A program made the translations under genes and the position numbers. A DNA stretch of 64,000 nucleotides from Rhodospirillaceae bacterium. GTDB lineage: Bacteria; Pseudomonadota; Alphaproteobacteria; DSM-16000; Inquilinaceae. Below are positions 47,180 through 55,577 of this stretch, piece by piece (position 1 is the first letter of the stretch; each line of letters opens with the position of its first letter). Below the pieces are notes generated by a model, which did not search any database, had not been told where the DNA came from, and worked only from the letters and a program-made list of their open reading frames with translations. The stretch lies in NCBI GenBank assembly GCA_020638575.1, contig JACKIH010000003.1, forward strand, positions 3,769,001 to 3,833,000. Direction: 5' to 3'.

Positions 47180-47251
47180 GTGCGGGCGGAGCCGGTGCGG
47201 GCGGAGCCGGTGCGGGAGACCCAGTGCGGGGGACTCGGTTCGGGAGACTCA
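47180..47251. repeat. Degenerate 14-15-bp tandem repeat
   Basis: Two exact 15-bp units GTGCGGGCGGAGCCG (47180-47194, 47195-47209) are followed by three diverged 14-bp units beginning GTGCGGGAGACC, GTGCGGGGGACT and GTTCGGGAGACT. The array ends on the stop codon of the 80-residue gene. It has no protein-coding role that can be seen. Confidence 0.7.
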
Positions 47252-47491
47252 GTGCGCGGCGGAGCCCGTGTCGATCCAGCGGCGGCGGATCAGGCCGACC
47301 GCACGGTCCGCCAAGGTGAAGACGACGAACCCGAGGCAGGCCAGCGCCACGTAGCGCAGCTCCCAGAAGATCCATACGCCGCGCAGCAAACCCATTTCGG
47401 CGTAGGCGAGCCAGACGAGGCCGGCCGCCGCGAGGGCACCGAAGATCGACACGGCCGGTCCGGCAGCGCGGCGCACCAAGCCCGCGCTCAT
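47249..47491 (-). CDS. Small two-helix membrane protein of the Rieske operon
   Basis: An 80-residue protein with two membrane helices (about 12-30 and 41-60), including the aromatic segment GVWIFWELRYVAL, and a basic end. Its ATG overlaps the stop of the Cys/His-motif gene by 4 nt, so it is the fourth gene of the operon. No family recognised. It may be a structural subunit of the membrane redox complex. Confidence 0.65.
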   Translation of the reverse strand: MSAGLVRRAAGPAVSIFGALAAAGLVWLAYAEMGLLRGVWIFWELRYVALACLGFVVFTLADRAVGLIRRRWIDTGSAAH

Positions 47492-48255
47492 GGCGCCACC
47501 TGCAGGCTGGCGGGATCGATGCGGAACACCAGCAGGTCGCCGCGGCGCTCCACCTCCCCCTCCACGTCCACCAGCATGGCGACGTGGTCGAGCACGGCGT
47601 CGGTCACCGGCCCGCCCTCGGCATCGGCGAGCAGCAGGAACTCCTCGCCCGCCACCGCCTGGGTGCTGACGAACACCGGCGGCACACCGCCGATCAGGCA
47701 GAGATTGGCGCAGGCCCGGTGGGCGAGCCCGGTGCCCGGCCGCATGGCACCGCCATAGCATTGGCCGTCGCAGATCTCCCCGGTCAATCGCCAGCGGCCG
47801 AGCGGTACCGGCTCCGGCACCTCTGGCGTGGCCGGTGCGCCCTCCACCAGGCTCAGCCCGTCAGGACCGTTGCGCAGGCGCAGCATGTCCAGATCGCCGC
47901 GGGCGACCGGCCCGCCGGACACCTGCACCAGCCGTCCGTCCAGGGCAGAGGCGCGGTCCTGCACGCCGAACTTGGCATTGCCGGAAAGCAGCAGCGTGTG
48001 GCCGGTGGGGTAGCGCTCGCTCTCGGTCACGTAGAGCAGCGGGTAGGGATCGTAGGTGAGCACGCCGATCGCCGTCTCGCCGCGCCCGCCCCTGCCGCTG
48101 CCGGGGTCGGCCTGGGTGGCGGCGGCGATGAAGCCGACACCGCCGAACAGCACCACGAGGCAGAGGCCGACGCCGATGAGGAAGGGGCGCAGCCCCGTCG
48201 GCGCCTTGGCCCAGCCGATGAAGAAGGGCTCGCTGCGGTCGCCGGCGTCGTTCAT
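47488..48255 (-). CDS. Membrane-anchored protein with C-x3-C...H-x2-C-x3-C motif
   Basis: A 255-residue protein with one N-terminal membrane helix (about 25-46), so the bulk is likely extracytoplasmic. A TYDPYPLLYV segment begins the soluble part. Near 160-190 is a compact cluster: Cys162, Cys166, His179, Cys182 and Cys186 within EICDGQCYGGAMRPG and HRACANLCLIGGVPP. This looks like a metal or redox site, though I cannot assign a named family. It overlaps the Rieske fusion gene and the 80-residue gene by 4 nt each, and so is translationally coupled to both. Confidence 0.7.
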   Translation of the reverse strand: MNDAGDRSEPFFIGWAKAPTGLRPFLIGVGLCLVVLFGGVGFIAAATQADPGSGRGGRGETAIGVLTYDPYPLLYVTESERYPTGHTLLLSGNAKFGVQDRASALDGRLVQVSGGPVARGDLDMLRLRNGPDGLSLVEGAPATPEVPEPVPLGRWRLTGEICDGQCYGGAMRPGTGLAHRACANLCLIGGVPPVFVSTQAVAGEEFLLLADAEGGPVTDAVLDHVAMLVDVEGEVERRGDLLVFRIDPASLQVAP

Positions 48256-49295
48256 GCCACGTCCTCCGGCAGTGGGGTCGGCTCCACGCGGGTGCCCGGC
48301 GGGTGGGCGGTGCGGCGCACCAGCACCGTGCGGCCCTCCAGTTTCAGGTCGTAGGTGGGCACCTTCTCGGTGAACGGGGCGGGGGAGCAGCCGTCCTCCG
48401 GCCGGTACTGGAAGCCGTGCCAGGGGCAGGTGATGCAGCCGTAGACGATGCGGCCTTCGCCCAGCGGGCCGTTCTGGTGGGCGCACGCGTTGGACACGGC
48501 CGACAGCGTGCGGCCGTTGCGGAACACCGCCGCGCGCTCGGTGGGCGAGATGCGCACGACGATGGCGCGCCCGTCGGGGATGTCCCCGGCGTCGCCCGCC
48601 ATCACCCAGTCGTCGGCGGTCGTCGGCTCGGCCGGGGCGCGCAGCCAGGCGGCAAGGTGCAGCGCGCCTACGGTCAGCACCGCCCCGCCGAACAGCAGTG
48701 CGAAGGCGGGGTTGGTGGCATCCTGCAGATAGCCCAAGGCCACATGGGCGACCGCCGCGGCATAGGCCGGGTAGATCAGCAGGTGCAGCGCCTTCCACAG
48801 CGGCGGCGACAGGAAGCTCAGCCAGAAGTCGTGGCTGGTGGCCGCCAGGATCGCCAGCACCAGCAGGGCGGCGATGCCCAGGACCTCGAACGGGAAGCCC
48901 AGCACCTGGCCGTAGGCGGTGTTGGCGGTGAGCAGCGCCACCAGGGGATCGGTGGGGCTGAAGGCGAAGTACCAGCCGAGCACGTAGACCGCGTGGGTGA
49001 GTGCCACGGCGAAGGTCATCACGCCGAAGTGGCGGCGGTTATAGAGCAGCGGCAGGAAGCGCCGGTCGAGCCGGGCCAGCGGGCCGATGGCGAGGATTAC
49101 GCTGAGCATCAGGAAGGCGCAGCTTCCGAAGGCGCGCATGCGCACGATGGCGCCGTTGATCGGCTGGGTGACATCCGCCGCGGCCGTGCCCAACTCCAGA
49201 AAAACGAAGATGTAGAGGACAACCGAGGCCAGCAGCACGGCGTCGTAGACGTACTTGTTGGGGTTCCACTGGACGGGGACGTACTTGACGCTCAC
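48252..49295 (-). CDS. Ferric reductase-like transmembrane/Rieske [2Fe-2S] fusion protein
   Basis: A 347-residue protein. Six to seven membrane helices (about 18-255) form a ferric-reductase-like haem b domain, with candidate haem-ligand His89, His101, His171 and His184. A C-terminal Rieske domain has C271-x-H273 and C290-x2-H293 in ACAHQNGPLGEGRIVYGC and TCPWHGFQY. This would pass electrons between an iron-sulfur centre and haem across the membrane. Start is GTG 49295, which overlaps the preceding stop as GTGA. Orientation of the Rieske domain cannot be read with certainty. Part of a four-gene overlapping operon. Confidence 0.85.
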   Translation of the reverse strand: MSVKYVPVQWNPNKYVYDAVLLASVVLYIFVFLELGTAAADVTQPINGAIVRMRAFGSCAFLMLSVILAIGPLARLDRRFLPLLYNRRHFGVMTFAVALTHAVYVLGWYFAFSPTDPLVALLTANTAYGQVLGFPFEVLGIAALLVLAILAATSHDFWLSFLSPPLWKALHLLIYPAYAAAVAHVALGYLQDATNPAFALLFGGAVLTVGALHLAAWLRAPAEPTTADDWVMAGDAGDIPDGRAIVVRISPTERAAVFRNGRTLSAVSNACAHQNGPLGEGRIVYGCITCPWHGFQYRPEDGCSPAPFTEKVPTYDLKLEGRTVLVRRTAHPPGTRVEPTPLPEDVA

Positions 49296-49681
49296 TGCCC
49301 GGCCTCCCCCTCCGCCGCGGGCGCTGCGGCCGGCGGGGCCAGCAGGACGGCAGGGCGTTCCAAGGGGCGGTTCTGGCGCACCAGCAGCGCCCCCATCAGG
49401 ATCACCGGGATGGCGAGCGCCAGCACAATGGCGACGGCGTGCTGGACGCGGCGCGGCGGGCGGTGGCGCCGGACCCCGGTCTCGCCGCGGGTGAGCACCC
49501 ACCAGCGCCACAACACCAGCGGCCAGATAAGGAGGATGCCGGGGATCAGCAACGGGCGGAACACGAAGGCGCCGGCGGCGTTGGGCTCCACCCGGTCGAT
49601 GCCCCACAGCAGGAACACCGCCGCCACCGCCGCCCCGATCCACAGGTAGACCTCGGCGATCTGCAACAGCGTCGCCACCAT
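49292..49681 (-). CDS. Small membrane protein, first gene of the Rieske operon
   Basis: A 129-residue protein with three membrane helices (about 5-27, 42-62, 85-103) and a Pro/Ala-rich tail. The segment VFRPLLIPGILLIWPLVLWR is distinctive and aromatic. It stands at the promoter-proximal end of an operon with 4-nt overlaps throughout. The function is unknown, probably a subunit of the same membrane redox assembly. ATG 49681 is chosen to begin just before the first helix. Confidence 0.7.
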   Translation of the reverse strand: MVATLLQIAEVYLWIGAAVAAVFLLWGIDRVEPNAAGAFVFRPLLIPGILLIWPLVLWRWWVLTRGETGVRRHRPPRRVQHAVAIVLALAIPVILMGALLVRQNRPLERPAVLLAPPAAAPAAEGEAGQ

Positions 49682-50004
49682 GGCACCGCACCTCCCCCAC
49701 GCACCCCTGATGGTGAGAGTCTCGCGAAGTCGTGCCGCTCGCAACAGCAACGATCAATCAACAGATCGTGACGGCCGGGAGAGGAGGAGGTTCGGGCTCG
49801 GCCGTGGGCCGGTAGCCTTGGTGCCTTTGGCCAGCAAGTTATGCGGTAACGCTGACATTCAGTATACTTTCGCGCAAAAGGGTAGCCGACTGACGTTAAG
49901 CTCGTTGAAACCGGTTCTCGCTACGCTGCGGCACGACAACCTTCGGCGACGGCTCCGGGACGGCAGCAGAGTCGGCAGCCCACCGACATCTGTGCCACAG
50001 GGGA
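49682..50004. other. Divergent promoter region of Rieske operon and GGDEF gene
   Basis: About 320 nt. A TATACT box at 49863-49868 in a less GC-rich stretch could be a -10 element for the GGDEF gene, but its -35 is poor. No gene is supported. Confidence 0.35.
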
Positions 50005-51834
50005 GTGGCCTTGCCACCTCGACCCAGATCCAGTCCCAACAGCGGGAATCGGCCGCAGACACGGCGATTCGGCCGCCATGCGGCGATTGCTGCCATGGTT
50101 TGTGCCGCGCTGTTCGCGACCATCGAGTTCGTCGCCTATACCGAATTGAGCCGGCAGGTCCAGAACCGGCGGGCGGAAATCACCGACCTCCTGGGGACAT
50201 TGCGCACCCGCGTCGGGGCGGAGGTGAATTCCAATGTCTTCCTCGCCGGTGGGCTGGCCGTGCATATCATCGCCGTCGAACAGATCGACGACGACCGGAT
50301 GATGCTCGCACTCGGCAGCCTCTACCGGTTGGGCCACCATATCCGCAACATCGGCCTGGCACCCGACAACCGAATCACCGTGGTCTACCCGCTGCGCGGC
50401 AACGAAGCCGCCTTGGGGTTCTACTATCCGGACTCCGAAACCCAATGGCCCGCTGTGCAGCGTGCCATCGCCACCCGCCGCACGATCATGGCGGGGCCGG
50501 TGGCCCTGGTGCAGGGCGGCAACGGGCTGATCACCCGAACTCCGGTGTGGCTCTCGAACGGGCAGTATTGGGGGATCGTCAGCCTCGTGCTGGATTCCGA
50601 CAGCCTGTTCCAGTCGGTCGGGTTGGAGCCGGAGATCGATGGCGTGCGCTATGCGCTCAGGGGCCGGGACGGGCTGGGTGAAGCCGGGGAGATCATCCTG
50701 GGCGACCCGGCGGTGTTCGACGATGACCCGGTGCGCTTCACCGTTTCCGTGCCGGGCGGCGAATGGGTGCTCGCCGCCGCACCGGTCGATGGCTGGGCGT
50801 CCCCCGGCCTCCTCATGGTGCCCTTCCACATCCTCGCCCTCGTCCTGTCCATCGGCCTGTCGGCACTGGTCTTCAACTACCTGCGCGGCCGCACGCGAAC
50901 GGAGGACAGCGAGCGTCGCGCCCGCGCCTTCCTGGACACCACGGCGGACGGGGTGATCGTCATCGACGACGCCGGCATCGTTCAGGAGTTCAACGGCGGT
51001 GCGGCGGACATGCTGGGATATGCCTCCGCCGAAGTGATCGGCAAATCGGTCAACCGCCTGATGTTCGACGATGAGGCCCGGACCCATGACGGCCATGTCC
51101 AGGCGATCGGGTCCGCAGGCATCAGGACGATTGGGCGTCTCCGGGAGGTTACGGCTCGCCGCAAGGATGGCACGGCGGTCCCGGTCGAGGTTCGGGTCAG
51201 TCAGACCACCATTGCCGGCAAGCGCCTGCACATCGGCATCCTGCGGGACGTCACGGTCCGCAAGACTCTTGAAGAACAACTGCGCGAACAGGCCAGTACC
51301 GACGCGCTGACGGGCTTGATGAACCGGAGATCGTTCCTGTCGGCCGCGCGAAAATCGCTGCAACTCGCGCAAAGACATCGGCGGCCCCTGTCGATCCTGC
51401 TGATCGACGCCGACCATTTCAAACGGATCAACGACACGCACGGCCACCGGATCGGTGATGCCGTCCTGGTGAGACTGGCGGAATTGGTCGGCGGAACCAT
51501 GCGGGAGACCGACCGGCTGGGACGTATCGGCGGCGAGGAATTTGCCGTTCTCCTGCCCGAAACGGCGACGGAAGGTGCGCATCTGGCCGCGGAGAGGATC
51601 CTTGCCGTTATCCGTTCGGCGCGGGTGGACGTGGGTGCTGAAACGATGGTGACGTTTACGGTCAGCATCGGCGCCGCAACGGTCAATCCAGAGACGCGGC
51701 TCCAGACCCTGGAAGAGCTGATGCACGAGGCCGACTTGGCGCTGTATGCCGCCAAGGGCGCCGGCCGTGACTGCTTCCTGCACCATGCCGATGCGGCCGG
51801 CCCGGCACCGGCCGAACCGCAGCCGCCGGGGTAG
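50005..51834 (+). CDS. Membrane diguanylate cyclase with CHASE-like, PAS and GGDEF domains
   Basis: A 609-residue c-di-GMP synthase. One helix at about 25-45, an extracytoplasmic CHASE-like sensor (about 60-265, LAPDNRITVVYPLRGNEAAL), a second helix (about 275-295), a PAS domain (about 305-425) and a GGDEF domain. The active site is GGEEF at 509-513, and an inhibitory I-site RETD is at 500-503, exactly five residues upstream. Both are intact, so product-inhibited cyclase activity is expected. The listed start is GTG 50005; TTG 50011 has a better-placed GGGGAG and is an alternative. No phosphodiesterase domain. Confidence 0.88.
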   Translation: MALPPRPRSSPNSGNRPQTRRFGRHAAIAAMVCAALFATIEFVAYTELSRQVQNRRAEITDLLGTLRTRVGAEVNSNVFLAGGLAVHIIAVEQIDDDRMMLALGSLYRLGHHIRNIGLAPDNRITVVYPLRGNEAALGFYYPDSETQWPAVQRAIATRRTIMAGPVALVQGGNGLITRTPVWLSNGQYWGIVSLVLDSDSLFQSVGLEPEIDGVRYALRGRDGLGEAGEIILGDPAVFDDDPVRFTVSVPGGEWVLAAAPVDGWASPGLLMVPFHILALVLSIGLSALVFNYLRGRTRTEDSERRARAFLDTTADGVIVIDDAGIVQEFNGGAADMLGYASAEVIGKSVNRLMFDDEARTHDGHVQAIGSAGIRTIGRLREVTARRKDGTAVPVEVRVSQTTIAGKRLHIGILRDVTVRKTLEEQLREQASTDALTGLMNRRSFLSAARKSLQLAQRHRRPLSILLIDADHFKRINDTHGHRIGDAVLVRLAELVGGTMRETDRLGRIGGEEFAVLLPETATEGAHLAAERILAVIRSARVDVGAETMVTFTVSIGAATVNPETRLQTLEELMHEADLALYAAKGAGRDCFLHHADAAGPAPAEPQPPG

Positions 51835-52169
51835 CGGCCCGATCTGTGAAACAGCACGCCGGCCGTGGTTGCGTGGACGCCGGATTGTGGGCTGGGGCCG
51901 TCGACCGAGCTTGCGGAGCAGGCGACAGGTTCGAGCCCATTGCTGCAACTCGGCTTTGCCCGAAGTGCAGGACGCTGCACCAATCGCGAATGTCAGATTT
52001 CTTCACATCGGCGAAAGAAGTCCGACAGAACAACGCCGATTGCAGCAAGGGACTGTGTCATACAATTTCTTCTTGCCTTTAGTAATCACCTGCGCTTTTG
52101 TAGAAAAGACCCATTGTTGGAAGCCCTCGCTGACATTGGCCGCTCTTTGTCAGTGTCTCCGAATTGCGC
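51835..52169. other. Intergenic region between convergent GGDEF and VOC genes
   Basis: About 335 nt whose right half is less GC-rich than surroundings. An open frame on the plus strand has no ribosome site and no protein-like pattern. No terminator with T-run was found. Confidence 0.4.
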
Positions 52170-52607
52170 TCAGCTAAGTTCTTGGGCGAGTCCGATGAGA
52201 AGCCCTTCAGGGCCGCGGATATAGCAGAGCCGATACACGTCTTTATACTGGACGACGTCGCCTACGAGCTGCGCGCCGCGCTTGCGGAGCCTTTCAAGCG
52301 TCTCCTCGATGTCGTCCACAGCGAACATGACGCGGAGGTAGCCCAAAGCGTTCACTGGCGCGTTGCGGTGATCGGCGACGACAGGCGGCGTGAGGAAGCG
52401 GGAGAGTTCGAGCCGGCCGTGGCCGTCCGGCGTGTGCATCATGGCAATCTCGACGCACTGATCGCCCAGTCCGGTGACACGCCCGGCCCATTCTCCTTCG
52501 ATCGTTGCCCGCCCTTCGAGTTCGAGGCCGAGCTCGCGAAAGAAATCGATCGTCCCTTCGAGGTCATCGACGACGATTCCTACGTTGTCCATCCGCTTGA
52601 GCGCCAT
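52170..52607 (-). CDS. VOC-family (glyoxalase/bleomycin-resistance fold) protein
   Basis: A 145-residue protein with two beta-alpha-beta-beta-beta modules: MDNVGIVVDDLEGTIDFFRE at the start, and FAVDDIEETLERLRKRGAQ in the second half. Metal-ligand-like His5-type position is Asn, with Glu and His further on (EIAMMHTPDGHGRLEL), so lyase activity is unclear. Composition is slightly less GC-rich than neighbours. It stands alone on the minus strand. No Shine-Dalgarno site before the ATG. Confidence 0.8.
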   Translation of the reverse strand: MALKRMDNVGIVVDDLEGTIDFFRELGLELEGRATIEGEWAGRVTGLGDQCVEIAMMHTPDGHGRLELSRFLTPPVVADHRNAPVNALGYLRVMFAVDDIEETLERLRKRGAQLVGDVVQYKDVYRLCYIRGPEGLLIGLAQELS

Positions 52608-52773
52608 GTGATCAGTCTACAACGCTTCATTTAGTCTAACAATCGAGCGTTCTTGGCAGGCCGCCGAAATCTGACTTTCACGTTAATGTGCGAAAGAGGC
52701 AGCTTTGTCCGCGCTACGGCAACTGGGTCGAGATGTTCGAGTTCCGCTCCCGCCACACCCCCGCCGCACCCAC

Positions 52774-55428
52774 TTACCGGCCGAGGTGGAGGGAGACGTC
52801 CATCACGCCGGGGTCCGCCGACGCCTTGACCTTGAAGCCCACGCGCTCGGCCAGTCCGCGCATGGCAAGGTTGTCGCTCAGCACCTGGCCGCGCAGTTCC
52901 GCCAACCCGCGGCGGCGGGCATAGCGGATGATCTTCTCCATCAAGATCCGCCCCAACCCTTTGCCCTTCAGGTCGCTGCGCACCAGGATGGCGAACTCGC
53001 CGACATCGTTGTTGGCATCGGTGATCAGCCGCACCACCCCGAGCGTCTCGCGCTGGCCCAGATCGCCGGGCGCGCTGGCGATGAACGCCATCTCCCGGTC
53101 GTAGTCGATCTGGGTGAAGCGCGCCAAATCGCTGTGGGCGAACTGGCGGATCTGGGTGAAGAAGCGAAAGCGGATGTCGTCGGGCGTGATGCGTTCCAGA
53201 AGATGGCGGTGTTCGGGCTCGTCCTCGGGGCGGATGGGGCGCAGCACGATCGGCCGGCCGCTGAGCGCCAGGCGTTCTTCCAGCTCCTTCGGATAGGGCT
53301 TGATGGCGAGGTGGCTGCCGCTCGCCCCGTCGGTCTGTGCCACCCACATGCTGGCGCTGATGGCCAGCACGCCGCGGCTGTCGGCCAAGAGCGGGTTGAT
53401 GTCGACGCGGCGCACCGCCGGGATGTCGGCCATCAGATAGGCCAGCTTCACCAGGGTGAGCTGGACGTCGGCCACATAGGCGGGCTCGCGGCCATGGAAC
53501 CCGCCGAGCAGCCGGGCGACGCGGGTGCGCCCGATCAGTTCCGCCGCCAGCGCCATGTTCAAGGGCGGCAGGGCGATCGCCCAGTCCGCGATCAGGTCGG
53601 CCTCCGCCCCGCCATGGCCGAACTGGATGACCGGGCCGAACACGGGATCGGTGAAGGCGCCGGCGCTCAGCTCGATGGCATCGGGCCGCCGCACCATCTC
53701 GCGCACATGGAACCCCTCCACCTCGGCATGCGGGTTGAGATCGCGCTGCCGGCGCACCATCGCCTCGGCGGCATGGCGCACTTCGTCCGCCGATCCCAAG
53801 TCCGCCGCCACGTCGCCGCCATCGGCCGCGGGTCCGGCAGCACCGGAGAGGAATTTGAGCGCAATCGGAAACCCCAGCGCTTCGCCCAGGCGCGCGGCAT
53901 CTTCGGGCGTTTTCGCGGTCAGCGTGTCGACCATGGGGATGGCGTAAGAGCGGAAAACCTGCGTGACCTCGCGGATGGTCAGCCGGTCGCGCCCCTGGGC
54001 GAGGGCCCCCCGCACCACCGTACCGGCATGTTCGGTATCGGGCACGAAGCCGTCGGCCACCGAACTCGGCGTCTGGATCAGCGTTTCCTGGTTCTTCCAG
54101 TAGTTGGTTACGTGGGTGACCGCGCGGATCGCGTCTTCCGGCGAGTCGTAGGTGGGGATGTTGGCACCGGCCAGGATCTTGCGGGTGGGGCCGGCGCGGT
54201 CGCGCCCCAGCCAGCAGGCGAAGGCCGCCTTGTGGCTTTCCTTGACGGACCGCGCCACGCGTTCGGCGACATCCTCGCCGTTGGCATCGTCGAGCGGCGC
54301 GTGGATGACGAGCGCGGTATCGACGCCCTGATCGCCGAGGACCGCGGTCAGCACCTCGCCGTAGCGGTCGGCGTCGGCATCGCCCAGCAGGTCCACCAGG
54401 CCGGGATCGGCGTGGTCGCACCCGGTGGCGTCGCGCAGCACCGCCCGTGTCTTGGCCGAGAGCGTGGCCGGCACGCCGCCCGACCGCTCCAGCGCGTCGA
54501 TCGCCAGCAGGCCCGGACCCTTGCCGTTGGCCAGCACGGCCACCCGGTCGCCGCGGAAGCGCTGCACGAAGGCCAGCGTTTCCACCGCGTCGAACAGCTC
54601 CGACAGGGTGCCGACCCTGAGCATGCCGGCCCGCCGGATGGCGGCATCGACGATCAGGTCCGACAGCCGGCCCTCGTCGCTGCCCCCGCCGGCCCCGCGC
54701 CCGGCCTTCACCACCAGCACCGGCTTGTTGCGCGCCGCCGCCCGTGCCGAGGACATGAGCTTGCGCGCATGATCGATGGTTTCGGCGTGGATCAGCACGG
54801 CGCGCGTCGTGGCGTCGCCGCCGAGATAGTCGAGCACGTCGCCCAGGTCGACATCGGCACTGCCGCCGAGCGACAGGAAGTAGGAAAAGCCGATCCCTTC
54901 GTCGGCGGCGTGGCGCAGCGCGGCCGACGCCAGCGCCCGCGACTGGGTGACGAAGGCGATCTTGCCGGTGGCGGCCGGCGTGCGCGCCACGCTGGCATTC
55001 ATGCCGAGATGCGGCGCCATGACGCCGAATGAGGCCGGCCCGAGGATGCGCACCAGGTGCGGCCGGGCCGCCTCCAGCAGGGCCGGGATCGGCGAAGCGG
55101 CCCCGCACCCGGTTTCCCGGTCGCCACTCAAGATGATGACGCCGCGGGTGCCGCGCCGGCCGAGATCGTCGATCAGGGCCGGCATGCCCTCAAGCGGCGT
55201 GCACAGCACGGCCAGATCCGGGGCGAGGGGCAGGTGGGCGGAATCGGGATAGACGATGGCGCTGGCCACCGCCGAGGCGCCGGCGGAAATGGGGATGACC
55301 GGCCCCGGAAACCCGCACGCCCGGAGATTGTAGACGACGCGGGCGGCCAAGCCATCGCTGTCGTTGCCGGTGCCGAACACGGCGACGGACTTCGGCTGGA
55401 ACAGCGATTCCATGTTGCGAACGCTCAT
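52774..55428 (-). CDS. Acyl-CoA synthetase (NDP-forming)-GNAT protein lysine acetyltransferase (Pat-like)
   Basis: An 884-residue three-part protein. A CoA-binding Rossmann domain (LFQPKSVAVFGTGNDSDGLA) and a succinyl-CoA-ligase-like domain cover about 1-460. An ATP-grasp-like domain spans about 480-690 (FPIALKFLSGA, GRVARLLGGFHGREP variants). A GNAT domain at about 715-880 contains RSDLKGKGLGRILMEKIIRY, the acetyl-CoA loop. This is the PatZ/Pka architecture that acetylates and inactivates acetyl-CoA synthetase. The catalytic His of NDP-forming synthetases was not located, as is usual in this group. GGGGAG lies about 7 nt before the ATG. Confidence 0.88.
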   Translation of the reverse strand: MSVRNMESLFQPKSVAVFGTGNDSDGLAARVVYNLRACGFPGPVIPISAGASAVASAIVYPDSAHLPLAPDLAVLCTPLEGMPALIDDLGRRGTRGVIILSGDRETGCGAASPIPALLEAARPHLVRILGPASFGVMAPHLGMNASVARTPAATGKIAFVTQSRALASAALRHAADEGIGFSYFLSLGGSADVDLGDVLDYLGGDATTRAVLIHAETIDHARKLMSSARAAARNKPVLVVKAGRGAGGGSDEGRLSDLIVDAAIRRAGMLRVGTLSELFDAVETLAFVQRFRGDRVAVLANGKGPGLLAIDALERSGGVPATLSAKTRAVLRDATGCDHADPGLVDLLGDADADRYGEVLTAVLGDQGVDTALVIHAPLDDANGEDVAERVARSVKESHKAAFACWLGRDRAGPTRKILAGANIPTYDSPEDAIRAVTHVTNYWKNQETLIQTPSSVADGFVPDTEHAGTVVRGALAQGRDRLTIREVTQVFRSYAIPMVDTLTAKTPEDAARLGEALGFPIALKFLSGAAGPAADGGDVAADLGSADEVRHAAEAMVRRQRDLNPHAEVEGFHVREMVRRPDAIELSAGAFTDPVFGPVIQFGHGGAEADLIADWAIALPPLNMALAAELIGRTRVARLLGGFHGREPAYVADVQLTLVKLAYLMADIPAVRRVDINPLLADSRGVLAISASMWVAQTDGASGSHLAIKPYPKELEERLALSGRPIVLRPIRPEDEPEHRHLLERITPDDIRFRFFTQIRQFAHSDLARFTQIDYDREMAFIASAPGDLGQRETLGVVRLITDANNDVGEFAILVRSDLKGKGLGRILMEKIIRYARRRGLAELRGQVLSDNLAMRGLAERVGFKVKASADPGVMDVSLHLGR

Positions 55429-55577
55429 GGCGTTCTCCCCGCAGACCCACCCAAGTCAACAACTTATGCGCCGTCCTGACCAGCCCCCACACCGAGATCC
55501 TGGTCGAACGCCAGGTCATGAAGGGTTGAAGTTTGGTCCCATGGGCGGGGAGGGCGGCGGCCGTGACCCTGGCCCGA

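Noticed and set aside
47180..47251. CRISPR array
   Set aside because: Units are contiguous 14-15-bp repeats without spacers, and no cas gene is present.
51928..51938. GGTTCGAGCCC, resembling a tRNA T-arm
   Set aside because: Flanking bases do not form the T-stem, and no anticodon arm or acceptor stem can be drawn around it.
51865..52224. 119-codon plus-strand frame between the GGDEF and VOC genes
   Set aside because: It runs into the antisense of the VOC gene, lacks a ribosome site and has no protein-like pattern.
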